A stretch of 64,000 nucleotides of DNA. Origin: Apiospora phragmitis. Its lineage: Eukaryota; Ascomycota; Sordariomycetes; Amphisphaeriales; Apiosporaceae. Below the pieces are notes generated by a model. The model searched no databases. It saw only the letters and a list, made by a program, of their open reading frames with translations, and had not been told where the DNA came from. How positions within the stretch are numbered: position 1 is the first letter of the stretch; every line of letters begins with the position of its first letter. The position numbers and the translations under genes were made by a program. The DNA lies in assembly GCA_038363925.1 (NCBI GenBank), contig JAQQWL010000001.1:558001-622000 (forward strand), given 5' to 3'. Below are positions 1 to 10,976 of the stretch, one piece after another.

Positions 1-15
1 GTCTCAACACCCAGC

Positions 16-1406
16 TCACTCACGACTCGGCTTCTGGACTCGTTCCAATTCAGCTTCATATGCAATAAATTCTTCAAGCTTGCGTTTGATAAACTCCTTG
101 CGAGACGGGTCCTCGTCCATGAAGGCCTTGACGCGTGTGGCCAGATCCTGGTCGCGATAGCATTTGACGTCGAGGTAGCGGAAAGCGAACCATTCGATAT
201 CGGTGCAGTTCTCCAAAGCGTTGGCGACGGAGGAATCCGCTGTTGGGCTTAGCATGGGTCCATTCGTCCGCCAGCATTTCGTTCCCGTACATCCCTCGTT
301 CGAGCCGCTTGACGACGGATAGGAATGGGTCCAACTTCTTCCGGTAAAACTTGTAAAACGCACTGTAGGCGAGCCTTACGGGGTTAGGGTCGTCGAACCA
401 CAAAGGTGGCTTGAAGAACTGTCGTGGAACGACGCGACTCCGTTCCCAATCTAAGAAGCATTCCACCTCCATGCTTTCGTTGGCCAACAAGTTGTCCGGT
501 TCAAAGTCGCCATGAACCAAGACGAAGGGACCTTGGTCCAGGTTGCAGTCGACCCACTTCCCAAAGTGCTGCCGGAAGATTCTAAGGTGATAGAATGCCT
601 CGGGTCCAATATCTTCGTCTGTGACACTGTTCCGACTTTTGGCAAACGCGTTATCAGCGATGTCTAGAAGCATCGACACGTATGCATTGGCCGAGGTCAA
701 ACGGCCGTCGTTCCAGTAAGCAGACTGTATCGCGGAGGGTTTGATTCCTTCGAGCTCCTGCATATTGGTGTCGACTGATGTGGTCATCCGGGACACGTCA
801 TAGCCAAGCGGAGTGTCTTGTAAGCACCCGATGGAACCAAATTCAAGCCTTCTGAGCTGTATGAAGATGCTCGCCAGGGAATTGTGAAAACAGGTTCTCT
901 GTGCGTCCGACATCTTTTTGATGTCCCTATATGAGAGTTGTTTGCCTTAGACGTACTCGAGAATGACGAACGACGATAGCAGGTCGGAAGTCGCGCCAAC
1001 GCGGTGTGCGATGACCCGTGGGACCGGAATGGTCGTACGTTCGGACACGAGACTGCGATGCAAGAAGATCGAGTTAGTCTGGTCAATGGTCTCTGATTTG
1101 TTCCAAGTCCGAAAGGTATACGAACCGCATCGTCGCAACTTCGCTCTCAAGTTTCTTCGCGCCGGCAGCCAAACACGGCGGCAGAGGTATGCGCACTACC
1201 CAGCGCTCTCCATCGTCAAAGGCGACAAAGAAACAAACATTGTAACTACCGCGAGCGAGCGGAGAAAAGTAGCTGCAGCGGTCGCCATGTCGAACAGAAG
1301 AGGCAAGCTCACATATCTGCTATTCTCGTATCGAAGCTATCAGCTCATCGCGTTGTTGGTAGACTTGAGCCTGCACGATTGCATCTCGCAGTTGTGAGGC
1401 CCCCAT
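16..1406 (-). pseudogene. APH-family phosphotransferase, inactivated
   Basis: Aminoglycoside-phosphotransferase/kinase-like fold (PF01636), the large fungal family of small-molecule kinases of unknown substrate. Reading from ATG at 1406, the frame gives the family N-terminus (LARGSYNVCFFV, then WVVRIPLPP). A 73-nt intron (1053-1125, donor GTTCGT) is followed by TTIPVPRVIAH and FVILEYV. The catalytic-loop motif FVLVHGDFEPDNLL and the metal-binding segment CFLDWE are present near 490-560. Three lesions break it: TAG at 1320-1322, TAA at 947-949 and a one-base frame change near 240-260, after which the family C-terminus (ENCTDIEWFAF...) continues in another frame to the stop at 16. Both stops fit CAG->TAG and CAA->TAA. 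Family assignment is firm; that it is dead is likely, unless the assembly is at fault. Confidence 0.8.
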
Positions 1407-1885
1407 ACTGTTTGGGCACAGCAGGAGCTAATTAAAACCCCGAAAGACTTTCTGAGAGAGGGGGCCCGGCTCGTTCCTCCCAAGCAGACCTTTTTGTGCG
1501 CTGCCTAATCTACCCCTACCGCTTCACCGCACTTTCAAAGGGATGGAAAACTGGGAACCAACAGTTGGTTGGTCAAGTGCAGCCAAAGTAACGCATATAA
1601 AGGGGGCTTTAATGCACTGAATGCATAAAAATGGATGCATCAGTGGTAGGTAATTGCACAACTTAATTACTTAGTATGCATTCCATACGCAAAAAGGGGG
1701 TGAGGAGCCGGGGCGTTTCTTTATACTAGGTATATATCCTCGCCGTTATTTCCATAATGGCTATATCGAATACATTAGGCGCAACGGGATTATGAATCGT
1801 GCACATCGGAAATCTTACCGCAGAAAGCTTTGTACTGTAAAGATCATTGCTACATTTGCCCACACGTCTTATTGATAGTATACAC
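1407..1885. other. Intergenic, no gene seen
   Basis: Spacer between two minus-strand genes. Short AT-rich stretches with several TGCAT words lie around 1600-1680. I see no conserved coding frame or RNA gene. Confidence 0.5.
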
Positions 1886-2947
1886 TCAAGACTGGATGAG
1901 CCGGAAATCCAGAGCTCTGCCATCCTTGGCAATCCCCCAGGCTCGATACGCGCTATTCAAGCTTTCGTACAATTCCTTGTCATAATCTCGGCCAGCATCC
2001 AGCCAACCCACCTCTTCTGTGCGCCAGGTGAGCCACGTATCGGCCCTTACCCCTTCAGGAGCATGCAGGATCCCCACCGCGATGCACGAGACAGACTTCG
2101 TGGCTGATACGCCTGGTCTATCGTACGTGAAGCAGACAGTAGCTCCGCATGTACCGCAAAACCCACGACATTTTCCCGGCGAAGACGAATAGATCGTCAG
2201 CTTTGCACTCTCCCGCGGGTCGCATACCATGGTAGGGACATACATCCAAGCACTCACGTGAGTGCCAGAGGCCAAACGGCAGTCGTTACACGTATCCAGG
2301 CAGGCCTTCCACTTCGTCTTGTCGATAGGGGAGACGAACGTCTTCATGTCGCTGTCTGCCAGAACCTCGTTTTTGGGTCGGTCGATCAAGAATGATACGT
2401 TGCGGCAGTGGCACTCAGCCAAGAGTCGATCAACTCCGTCATTCCCTATGACCGCTTTTGGGACAACAGGCCGGGCTGAGTCGTCACTTGGATTCCACAC
2501 CTCCAGTTCTCGAGTGCCGATTTTCGGCAACCATTCATGTAGGCCACAAGGTGCTGACTGGGTGTAGACGTGCTGGCTCAATACGAAGACATCCTCGTCC
2601 TTTGGGAATAGTGCGGTAGATATGTACCACTGGTCTTCGCCCGTATCGAAGACGCCCATATGTGCCCCGCAGGTTTTGCAAAAATGGACGTGGTTGCCAG
2701 TCTCTTGTTTGTACCGAGTTGTGGACTGCTCAAGATCGGAGGGATTAAGAAAGTGAGGATGGATTCCTCGAGGTAGAAGTGCATGGATTCTACACATCGC
2801 GCCATGCATGTAGCGATACTGACTGCAGTGGCAGATATGTGCTTTGAGCGGGAGTGCTGAGGAAGGAAGGGCCAGGCTGTAGTGTAGGGCATTGCAAAAG
2901 CATCTTGCTGTGAAGATCTTGTGGTCAACCTGTTGAATTTCCGTCAT
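1886..2947 (-). CDS. Tandem GFA/CENP-V-domain protein
   Basis: Two Mss4-like zinc folds of the glutathione-dependent formaldehyde-activating enzyme (GFA/CENP-V, PF04828) type in one 353-aa chain. Domain 1 begins with RCFCNALHY, has CHCSQYR and closes with HFCKTCGAHMGVF. Domain 2 has ECHCRNVSFL, CNDCRLASGTHVSAW and FCGTCGATVCF. These Cys pairs are the zinc ligands and the second set is complete. I chose the ATG at 2947 because it lies just before domain 1 (MTEIQQVDHKIFTARCFC); in-frame ATGs at 2971 and 3061 would add 8 or 38 unconserved residues. The frame is intact and intronless. GFA-like proteins in fungi mostly have no proven substrate, so the enzymatic role is an inference from fold only. 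No signal peptide, so probably cytosolic. Confidence 0.85.
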   Translation of the reverse strand: MTEIQQVDHKIFTARCFCNALHYSLALPSSALPLKAHICHCSQYRYMHGAMCRIHALLPRGIHPHFLNPSDLEQSTTRYKQETGNHVHFCKTCGAHMGVFDTGEDQWYISTALFPKDEDVFVLSQHVYTQSAPCGLHEWLPKIGTRELEVWNPSDDSARPVVPKAVIGNDGVDRLLAECHCRNVSFLIDRPKNEVLADSDMKTFVSPIDKTKWKACLDTCNDCRLASGTHVSAWMYVPTMVCDPRESAKLTIYSSSPGKCRGFCGTCGATVCFTYDRPGVSATKSVSCIAVGILHAPEGVRADTWLTWRTEEVGWLDAGRDYDKELYESLNSAYRAWGIAKDGRALDFRLIQS

Positions 2948-3469
2948 CCTCGTTGAGTATTCGTTTATCATTGCCTGGCTGTGAGGTTTTGGCTGCAACA
3001 GGTGGTGTTCCCAGAGAAGGGTTTGTTTGCTGCCTGAAACAGGACCTTTCCTCAAGTACATGTAGCAGAGAGTGGGGGGTTCGGGTTCTGTAGGTGTACT
3101 ACATGATTAGGGGTCGAGCCAATCAGTCGTTGCGATTTTGGAACCCCTCACTTCCTCTTCCACTTCATTGTTGGGATGTGTTGAACCCAGCAATTCCCAG
3201 GGGCCAATATCTGTGGAACACAGCCATAAGAGGATGCGCCTCTTTTCTTTCGCTGGTTCCCTCCTCGCAAGCATTCTCTGGCATTCGCAGTAGACCATGT
3301 CAAATGGACAAATCTTGAGACTTTGGTTACCTACTACTATCTGTACCTCGTTCTTTATGTTACTGAAAAGGAAAGGAAAGGAAAGCTTAATTAAGTTGGA
3401 GTCGATACAAACAAGATACAATATTGACCAGCGCCGCTCCAGCGCCGCATTGATGACGGCTTGCGACAG
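2948..3469. other. Intergenic with GGAAA microsatellite
   Basis: No coding signal is seen. A short perfect run of the pentamer GGAAA lies at about 3366-3385. Confidence 0.5.
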
Positions 3470-4098
3470 CTAGAGGTCCGGAAGATGTCCTCTCTCTCTC
3501 TTACCATCGGCCCCAACGCATGTGTACCACGAATTATGTGTATCGTCGGGCATTTCCTGAAGGAGATGGTCTTTATCGAGACAGTGCGCCCCTCTGGAAA
3601 AGCAGCCACGACAGATATCGAAGTTTGCCGAGAAACATGAAGCGCAATGATAAAATTGCTCGCCCGTGAAACCCCGGCACCTGTCACAATATACCAACCG
3701 CAAACGCCATGCATCAACATCCACTGGGTGGGGAGGGTTTTCTTTTGTCCGAATCCAACCTCGCTCTGTAGCCGAGGGAAACCTCTCCAATAATCTCCAA
3801 GCCGGTTCTCGTGAAGCTGGATTGGCAGATCGACAGATTTCAATGATTTGTGAGATGTACCTGGGAACATCTTGGTCGAGGGACGGTAGATAGGCTGGAT
3901 CCACATGAGGTTAGCTGCATACTTTGTCCGGGCTCGTGTTACACCCGGCTAGCCCACAGAGTGTGTATGAGAGCACCGCTTCCAGGCCGTTGGCGACACG
4001 CCAAATCATGAGTCCTAGTTGGTAGAGGTCGGTAGATGGAGACGCTTGTAGAAAACGCCGGGTAGAGTCGAGTATCGCCATATCGCGGCACTCTGGGG

Positions 4099-4127
4099 GT
4101 AACGTATGTCACCCCATAACCGACACC
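4099..4127 (+). repeat. Left TIR of Fot1-like copy A
   Basis: Begins GTAACGTATGTCACCCCATA and ends ACCGACACC. It pairs with 5888-5916 in inverse orientation, and a related end lies at 19,559-19,582. Confidence 0.85.
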
Positions 4128-5887
4128 CCTGTATAATACTAAAATGGCTCACCGCTACTTTTCTTTATTACTTATTTTCTTAACTAATTTTAAAATAATT
4201 TATCTCATTCTTTTTATATTATATTTATTTAGTATTTATAACACTTTATATATAAAATAATATTATTATCGTAATTTTTAATGTTATAAATAATAAACTA
4301 ATACGTTAAGCCGCTTTAAATTAAAGTATATTAAAAACTACGCTAGGTAAAACTAAATCGAAGCGAGAGGCTAAAAAAAGTTATTAAAGACTCTTTTTAA
4401 TATAAGAAAAGTTTTTAATAGATTAAGTTCTAGTTTAAAAAGCTTTTAACGTGGCACTAATGTATACGTAAATTAAGGAACTAGCTTAACGAGTTTTAAC
4501 CTTTAAAGGGGACTATTAACCACTCGGTAAAAAATAAATAAAAGCTTTTCTTCGACGCTACTTAGCTTTAAAAATAAAAAGTAACGCCGAATCGACTCTT
4601 AGCGCATTAATAAAGTATTAATCGAAATAATTAAGTCTTAGTTTTTAATTAAATTACGTATATTTTAAATTTAAGCTATTAAATTTAAAAATAAGTATAA
4701 TATAAACGAGCATAATATTTCAACAGGCTAAAAAAGTAATAGCTTTATAATTAATAGTTTAAAACTAAGTTTTATTTAATAAAAATAGCTTAGTTTAAAG
4801 TATTAAATAACTATATTAAAATATATATTAGTACTCGACAGGGTTATCTCTTTTTTAATAATTTATAAGGGTAAATCGGTTTAAAAATAATAGTTCCTTT
4901 AAAAATTTAATGAATTTTAAAGATGAAAGTTTAATATAAATAATAAAAACTCGACGAATAACGAGATCGCTATTAAATAGCTCGAAGATATCTTTATATC
5001 GAAAACCACCTCGAACGACTCGAAAAATACTCGTTTACTTATTTTAAATAAGTATAGTAAAAATACGACCGACGATTTTATATCCCTTTATTATTAAAAT
5101 AATATTTACTTTTTATTTTTACCCCTTTATTTATTACACGTTTTTTACCCCTTTAATATTAGGGGTTTTACTTTTATAAAAACTTATTATTAAAAAGAGA
5201 TCGGTTTCTTAACTTTATTAACGGATTTTTTTTTAATAAATAAAACTTCTTTATATATTATATTAAAGCTTATAAAAAAGCTTTATCGATTTATAATATT
5301 AAAGGTAATTAACGTAATAATAGTATTTAGCTTGTATATATTACTAAGCCACTTACTAGCCCTCTTTTATTCGAAAATAATAGTTGAAAGCGATCGAAAG
5401 AAATAACACAAATCTTAGTTAATTAAAATAAAGCCTTTATACTTATTTAAACTCTTTTAATTAATAATATATTATAATTAATATTAAAAAGTGTATTAAT
5501 TTAAAGCATTAAATTCGATACTTTTATTAATTAAGTTAAGATAACTTTATTTTATAACACTAGTTATTTATAAAGATTTAAAAAAGATATTATAAAAAGA
5601 ATTATATATTAATTAATACGGAATTATAAATATAGTCTTTAAAAGAGAAGTTAAAGCTTATAAGGCTTTAAAAGAAGCGAAGGGTATAAATTATCTTGAA
5701 TTCGAAATTCGTATTAATTAAAAATATATAATATATAAGAGAGGGGCTAGGCTAAGTTAAAATTAAAGAATCGAATTCTAAGATATCTATTATATTTATA
5801 ATAAAAAGCGATTACATTATAGTTTAAAATTAAAGAAATAGTAGTTATTTAAAGTTAATAGTCGATTTCCGCGTTCTATTTTAATAA

Positions 5888-5916
5888 GGTGTCGGTTATA
5901 AGGTTATATACGTTAC
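5888..5916 (-). repeat. Right TIR of Fot1-like copy A
   Basis: Reverse complement of the left end with four differences, two of them C->T. Confidence 0.85.
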
Positions 5917-6025
5917 ATTAAATAGTGTGTCCTCGTTATAATAGAAGCGTTCGTTAAACTAGGCATGACACATTAAGTCGTTATTTAAATCGACGCCGAT
6001 AAAATTCCTGATCAGGTCAGCTAGT

Positions 6026-6155
6026 TATTACGATCGGCGGGTTAGTCCCCCGCGGGGTAGCACTTAAGGCGTAGAATTAAATAAAAATAACCCGAAGAGT
6101 TATTTTTAAAGCTTTTATTTTATAACGTAGTAATTAATTTATATATATTATAATA
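6026..6155. repeat. Left terminal direct repeat of TRIM-like element
   Basis: 130 bp, starts TATTACGATCGGCGGGTTAG; heavily C->T changed relative to the right copy. Confidence 0.75.
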
Positions 6156-6390
6156 TAATAACTTTTCGTTTTTATTAAATAAGAGACGTAGGTTCGATTC
6201 TTATATTTATTAAATAAAAGCTCTTTTTAATTACTTAAGTAAGATCGCTAATAAATAAGTAAGGCTTTATACGAACTAGTTACCCGTATAAAAGCCTTAG
6301 AGTTTCTTTATATCGAGCTTAAATAAATTATATAATATTAAGGGTTTATTACCTTAAGCATAAGGGCATACCTTTAAAGAGAAGGCATAG

Positions 6391-6520
6391 TATTACGATC
6401 GGCGGGTTGGTCCCCCGCGGGGTAGTACTTAAGGCGTAGAATTGGACAGAAATAACCCGAAGAGTTATTTCCGGAGCTTTTACTTTGTAACGCAGTGGTT
6501 AGTCTACACATACTGTAACA
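6391..6520. repeat. Right terminal direct repeat of TRIM-like element
   Basis: 130 bp, starts TATTACGATCGGCGGGTTGG, ends CATACTGTAACA. Less mutated than the left copy. A short open frame over it (6442-6624) is not a gene. Confidence 0.75.
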
Positions 6521-6620
6521 CTAGGGTTCCAGCTAAAAATCCCGAGTTATGTAACGAGGCGACTATGGAAACAATCTGCCAGCATTTTTTCTCTCGACGT
6601 TTCCAGGTAATCATGCTTGA

Positions 6621-9600
6621 CTAAGCTTAGGGCGCTCGAGAGTAATACATAAGGTAGAACCCCCTCTCGCTAACCCGCACGGCCTTCCTCTTTATTAACC
6701 CCCCTTTAAAAGTATTAAAACTTAATAATTTTATTAAATTAATTAATTAATTATTAACGTATAATTATATTTTTCATATATAAAAAAGTTAACGTGGTTT
6801 ATTATTAAATTAACTATATTATTAAGTAAAGTTTTTTTATTTTATATAATTAAACTTTAATATATAATATTTTTATAATTATAATATTAAATTAATTAAA
6901 AAATATTGTATTAGTTTAATAATTTAAGAGACGCGAAAGAGTTTAAATTAAATTAATTAAAAAGTTATTATAAAAGTATATAGTATTTTTTAAATTATTT
7001 TAAATAATTAATTTTAAAATATTAAGCTTTAATATAAGATTTAATATTTATAATATAAGTTATATTTAATTAAAAAAGAGGTGCTTTATAATTATATAAT
7101 TAATTTAAATATTTAAAAAATGTTTTTTAATATTAATATTATAAAAAATATAGTTAATTTTGTTTAAAATCGCGGCGGCGAGGACCGCGTTAATAAGTAT
7201 TAAATTAAACGCTTTTTTAATTATAGCCCGGATTTTAAAAACTAAATAAACCGTTAATACGATTATTAAAAGGCTTTTTATAAAGATTTAAGTATTATTT
7301 CCGGCTAATTCGCGTTAATCGCGAATATTAAAACTAAATATAATGTTTTAAATAAAAATATATAAAGTTTTAATAAAACTAGTTTTATAATAAATATAAT
7401 TAAATTAATATTCGTTATAACACGCGTTAATTAATATAAAAAAGGGAAGTTAATTTCATTTAATAATAGAAAATAACTAATACTTATTAAATATATTAAT
7501 TTATAAAATTAATATATTCCCTCGTTTTTAATCGTTTAAAGTTAATATTACTTTATAAATTAATATTATATATATAACTTATTAAGCGATTAAATAATTA
7601 AATTCGATACTTTAATAAGTATTATAAGTGATTAATTAATATAGAAATTTTTAAAAAAGCGAGGGTTTAAAGGCTTAAGTTTTATATTTATTTACCGAGT
7701 TTATTTTATATTATATATATAAGTCTTTAGTATTTAAACGTATATTAACTCTTTTTTATATATACGCTTATTATATAAGATATATAAAGAAACCTTAATA
7801 TACTTTCATCTCGTATTAAAATATATTATAATATATTATTACATTAAATTAATTATTTATACGACTTTTTAACGATATATTATTATATATTTAAATGCTC
7901 TCGTAATTAATAATTAAATCGTAATATTTTATTTTTATACGGCCTTATTAAAGCTACGAAATATATTATTATATTTTTTAAAGGCCTTTTAACGCTTTTA
8001 ATTTATTATTTAATATAATTAATTTAATAAAATCTTTAAATATATTAATCGAGAGCGGCTTTATAAGCTTATTAATTTAATCTTTAATCCATTTTATATA
8101 TTTAATTAATACGTTATTTACTTATATTTTATTTTTAATATAATAATAGCGGTATTTAACGTGCCTTTACTTTTTAAATACTTATATAATTTTAATTAAC
8201 AACTCTATTATTATATTTTTTTTAATATAATAATAAGCTTTTTTAATTATTAACTTAGTTTTATTAATAAGTTTTAAATATAAATAAGTTTTTTTATAAC
8301 TTTATTTACGGCCACGTATTTATTTTTCGTAATTAATAATATTATATAATTTTATGAAGTTAATTTTTAAATAACGAAATACTCGATTATAAAAGTTATA
8401 CAGCTTATAACCGATTGTTTAATATTTTATTTATATTTATAGTTTATATTATATATTATTCTTAAATTAAGCGTAGTAAATTAAATATATAAGTAACTAA
8501 AAAACTATTTAATTACTAATATAATAAGCTTTTATTTTTATCACTTTATAAATAACTATATACTTTAATTATATGCTTTAATTATATTAATATAAAATTA
8601 ATTATATATTATAATTAACTATTTATAACGAATTAAATATTAAACTATATTATATTTATTATAAATAATAATATACGAGTTATTTAAATATAAATATAAT
8701 ATTTTAATTCACTTAATGTATACGTATATTATCTCGTAAATTTCGAGAGCACTTTAAAGTTTATTAAAGTCTTTATCGCCTTACCTCGATTAAACTTTAA
8801 CTTTTTTAAAGCCTTATTAATATATTAGTATTAGTTAAGCTTAATATAGCTTATTATTATTTATTAACAAATTTTAACTTTTAAAAACTAGTCGATATTA
8901 TTTAATGAATTAAGAAATATATTAACCTTAATATTTAATCTAAAGAAAAGTTAATTATTAATATAAATAACTATAATCTCTTTTATTAACGAGTTTAAAT
9001 ATACGATATTATTAGATTTTACGTATATATATTAAGTTTTAATAATACTAAAAAGACTTTTATTATAATGAACTAAAGCTTTATTTTTTTTAAAATCAAG
9101 CGTGAACATTCTTTAAAGTGCTTTTTTAACCGCTTTAAAGGTGTTTTAAAGTTATCTTTTAAGAGATATATTTTAACCGGTTTATTTTAAGCCGGCCACA
9201 TTTTTATTTCTCAGGTACCTTTTAACGCACTTTAATTAGCGAAGTAACTACTCTTGTTAAAAGGCTTATTAATTTACGACCTCTTTTTTTTATAAATAAA
9301 GTATTTTATAGTTTTATTATATATAAAGCGGTAAGCCTATTTTTATTTTTTTATTAAAGAAGGCTTCGAATTACTAGTACTTCTTTAGTATAATTATTAT
9401 AACGTTTAATTTAAACTTTTTAATAATAATATATATTTTAAAAATTTTAAGTTTATTAAGAGGTTATTTTTTAAACCGCTACTTATTAATTAAACCTCTT
9501 TTTAATATATCTTATTAAAGTTAGCTTATTTTCTAATTAATTTTAAAATTATTTACTCGTAATTAGGGTATTTTTAAAATTATATCGTATCTTGCGACGT

Positions 9601-10930
9601 CCGTAATATTATACGTGATTCGTTTATATCGTTTTTTAATATTAACTAAAAAGTTCGCGATTTCTTTCCGTATTTCTTTATCGTTATAGGTTATAAATCC
9701 TTTATCGACGGTTTTAAGTTAATATAAAGCGTTTTTTTCTTATTATTCGAGTTTAAGGTAATTAACGATTTATAATGAAATATAATTTCTTTATACTTTA
9801 TTATCGAGTAGCGATTTAATATAGACTTTTTTTATACTTATTATTAATATAATATACTCGTAAACAGCTCGATTATTTATTATTTAATATAGGGACTTAT
9901 TTTAGTCCGCTTATTATTATTATTTTATAATAAGCGGCATTTATTTTTTAAGCGCTACTCTTATAAGTAATTATCGATTTTTTACGATCGTTTATTATAT
10001 TATTACTATTATTCCCTTTATTCTTTATAAAGCGTTTCTTAGTATATTAGCGGAGCTGTTTTTATACTTTTCTTTATATGAAGTATTATCTTTAGTATTT
10101 AAAATTTAGGTTTTTCGAGTAGTTTAAAGGTTTATTAAGTTCGTTATAATTTATAACGTATCCCATAAACGAATGTCCTATATAAGCGAATATCTCATTT
10201 TTTTTATACCTCTTTCGATAAAATATAAGTTAATTTTACCACAACGTATTTAATATATTAAAATTAATCGGAATCTTTATCTTTAAATACTTCTATATTA
10301 TTCTAATAAGTACGCGTATTATACCCGGGCTCTCCGTAGATTTTATAACGTTATAAACGTATCTTAAACGTCCTCGTATAATTACTCCTCCGACGTAATT
10401 CGTTTTATATCTATTTATTAACGTCCTTTTAAAACTACAAGTCTTTTCTAGCTTATATACGAAGTAATCCTCTATTTTATAGCCGTTTCTTTTTCGTATA
10501 GCGGCGCCGGCTAAGCATCTTATTTACCTTTTAAAATGTCGCGTTCTTACCTTTTAAAAGAGTAACTTAATATATAATATACGTTATAACTTTTACGATC
10601 TAATTAAAACTAATTAAAATAAACGTTAAAAAGTTATTTTAATACTTTATAATACGGGTTTAAACGTATTCGGTTAAAAATTAAGCCTTAATTAAATTAT
10701 TTAAAGTTTTTAATTCTTAAGGAATAAATAAGCTAAAAAACGTTCCCGGAGGTATTAAAATATATAGCTTTATATTTAATTATAAAATAGTATATTCCGG
10801 ATTATACGAAACGAGTCCTATTTTTTAAAAGCTTTATATATTTAAAACGGTAAAAATCTCTTAAAACGCTTTTAAAAACGTTAATAAAAAGTCCTCCTTT
10901 AAAATATAAATAATATATATCCGTATAAAA
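6621..10930. repeat. Unassigned RIP-degraded AT-rich DNA
   Basis: About 4.3 kb of extremely AT-rich sequence with stops in all frames. The first 80 bases are less AT-rich and may hold the lost upstream part of the kinase gene. Islands of slightly higher GC (7170-7200, 9150-9200, 10,300-10,520) suggest old coding sequence, but no motif can be named with confidence. Confidence 0.6.
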
Positions 10931-10976
10931 TAAGCCAGCTGACGGTGCTACGGTCACCTCATGTAACGGCGACCCT
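10931..10976 (+). repeat. Left TIR of the 10.9-kb element
   Basis: 46 nt, pairs inversely with 12,806-12,851; six mismatches, four of them transitions. Confidence 0.8.

Larger units (their letters stand above)
4099..5916 (+). mobile_element. Fot1/pogo-like DNA transposon, copy A
   Basis: A 1.8-kb element with 29-nt imperfect terminal inverted repeats (25 of 29 match) and a TA target duplication (4100-4101 and 5914-5915). The size suits Fot1-type elements. At about 4950-5390 the plus strand keeps a readable DDE transposase relic: RLLILNKYSKNTTDDFIS, YFLFLPLYLLHVF, TYYxKEIGFLTLLTD, which is the second catalytic-Asp region and what follows in Fot1 transposases. Stops are TAA/TAG where Gln is expected, the RIP signature. 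It sits inside a kinase gene, at the codon before its PPE motif. Confidence 0.85.
6026..6520. mobile_element. TRIM-like miniature LTR element
   Basis: Two 130-bp direct repeats align without gaps and enclose only 235 bp, too little for any protein. Repeat edges fit TGTTAC...GTAACA as modified by RIP (left copy TATTAC...). A purine-rich tract (AAAGAGAAGG) lies just before the right repeat, as a polypurine primer should. Flanks CTAGT (6021-6025) and CTAGG (6521-6525) look like a 5-bp target duplication with one change. Differences between the repeats are almost all C/T or G/A, the left one being more AT-rich. The element interrupts the kinase gene immediately before its catalytic loop. I recognise no named family. 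Confidence 0.7.
3470..6620 (-). pseudogene. Protein kinase + ZZ-finger gene split by two transposons
   Basis: Three minus-strand pieces join in one frame when the two inserted elements and one copy of each target duplication are removed. Piece 6521-6620 gives the alpha-E region (CWQIVSIVASLHNSGFLAGT). Piece 5914-6025 gives the catalytic loop and metal site (LADLIRNFIGVDLN) and FYYNEDTLFNV. Piece 3470-4101 gives PPECRDMAIL, the F-helix STDLYQLGLMIW, the C-lobe (YISQIIEICRSANP) and a C-terminal ZZ-type zinc finger, YCDRCRGF...CASCF...DICRGCF...H. Such kinase-ZZ proteins are common in ascomycetes and of unknown role. The pieces also carry in-frame stops (TAA 3911-3913; one TAG in the middle piece near 5947), both readable as CpA->TpA. 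Sequence 5' of 6620 is lost in AT-rich DNA. Confidence 0.8.

Noticed and set aside
6442..6624. Open frame of 60 codons in the AT-rich block
   Set aside because: It spans a terminal repeat and a host gene fragment in the wrong strand.
6621..10930. Possible mitochondrial or centromeric DNA because of high AT
   Set aside because: Neighbouring AT-rich stretches resolve into RIP-mutated transposons, so RIP explains the composition; no mitochondrial genes or tandem arrays are visible.
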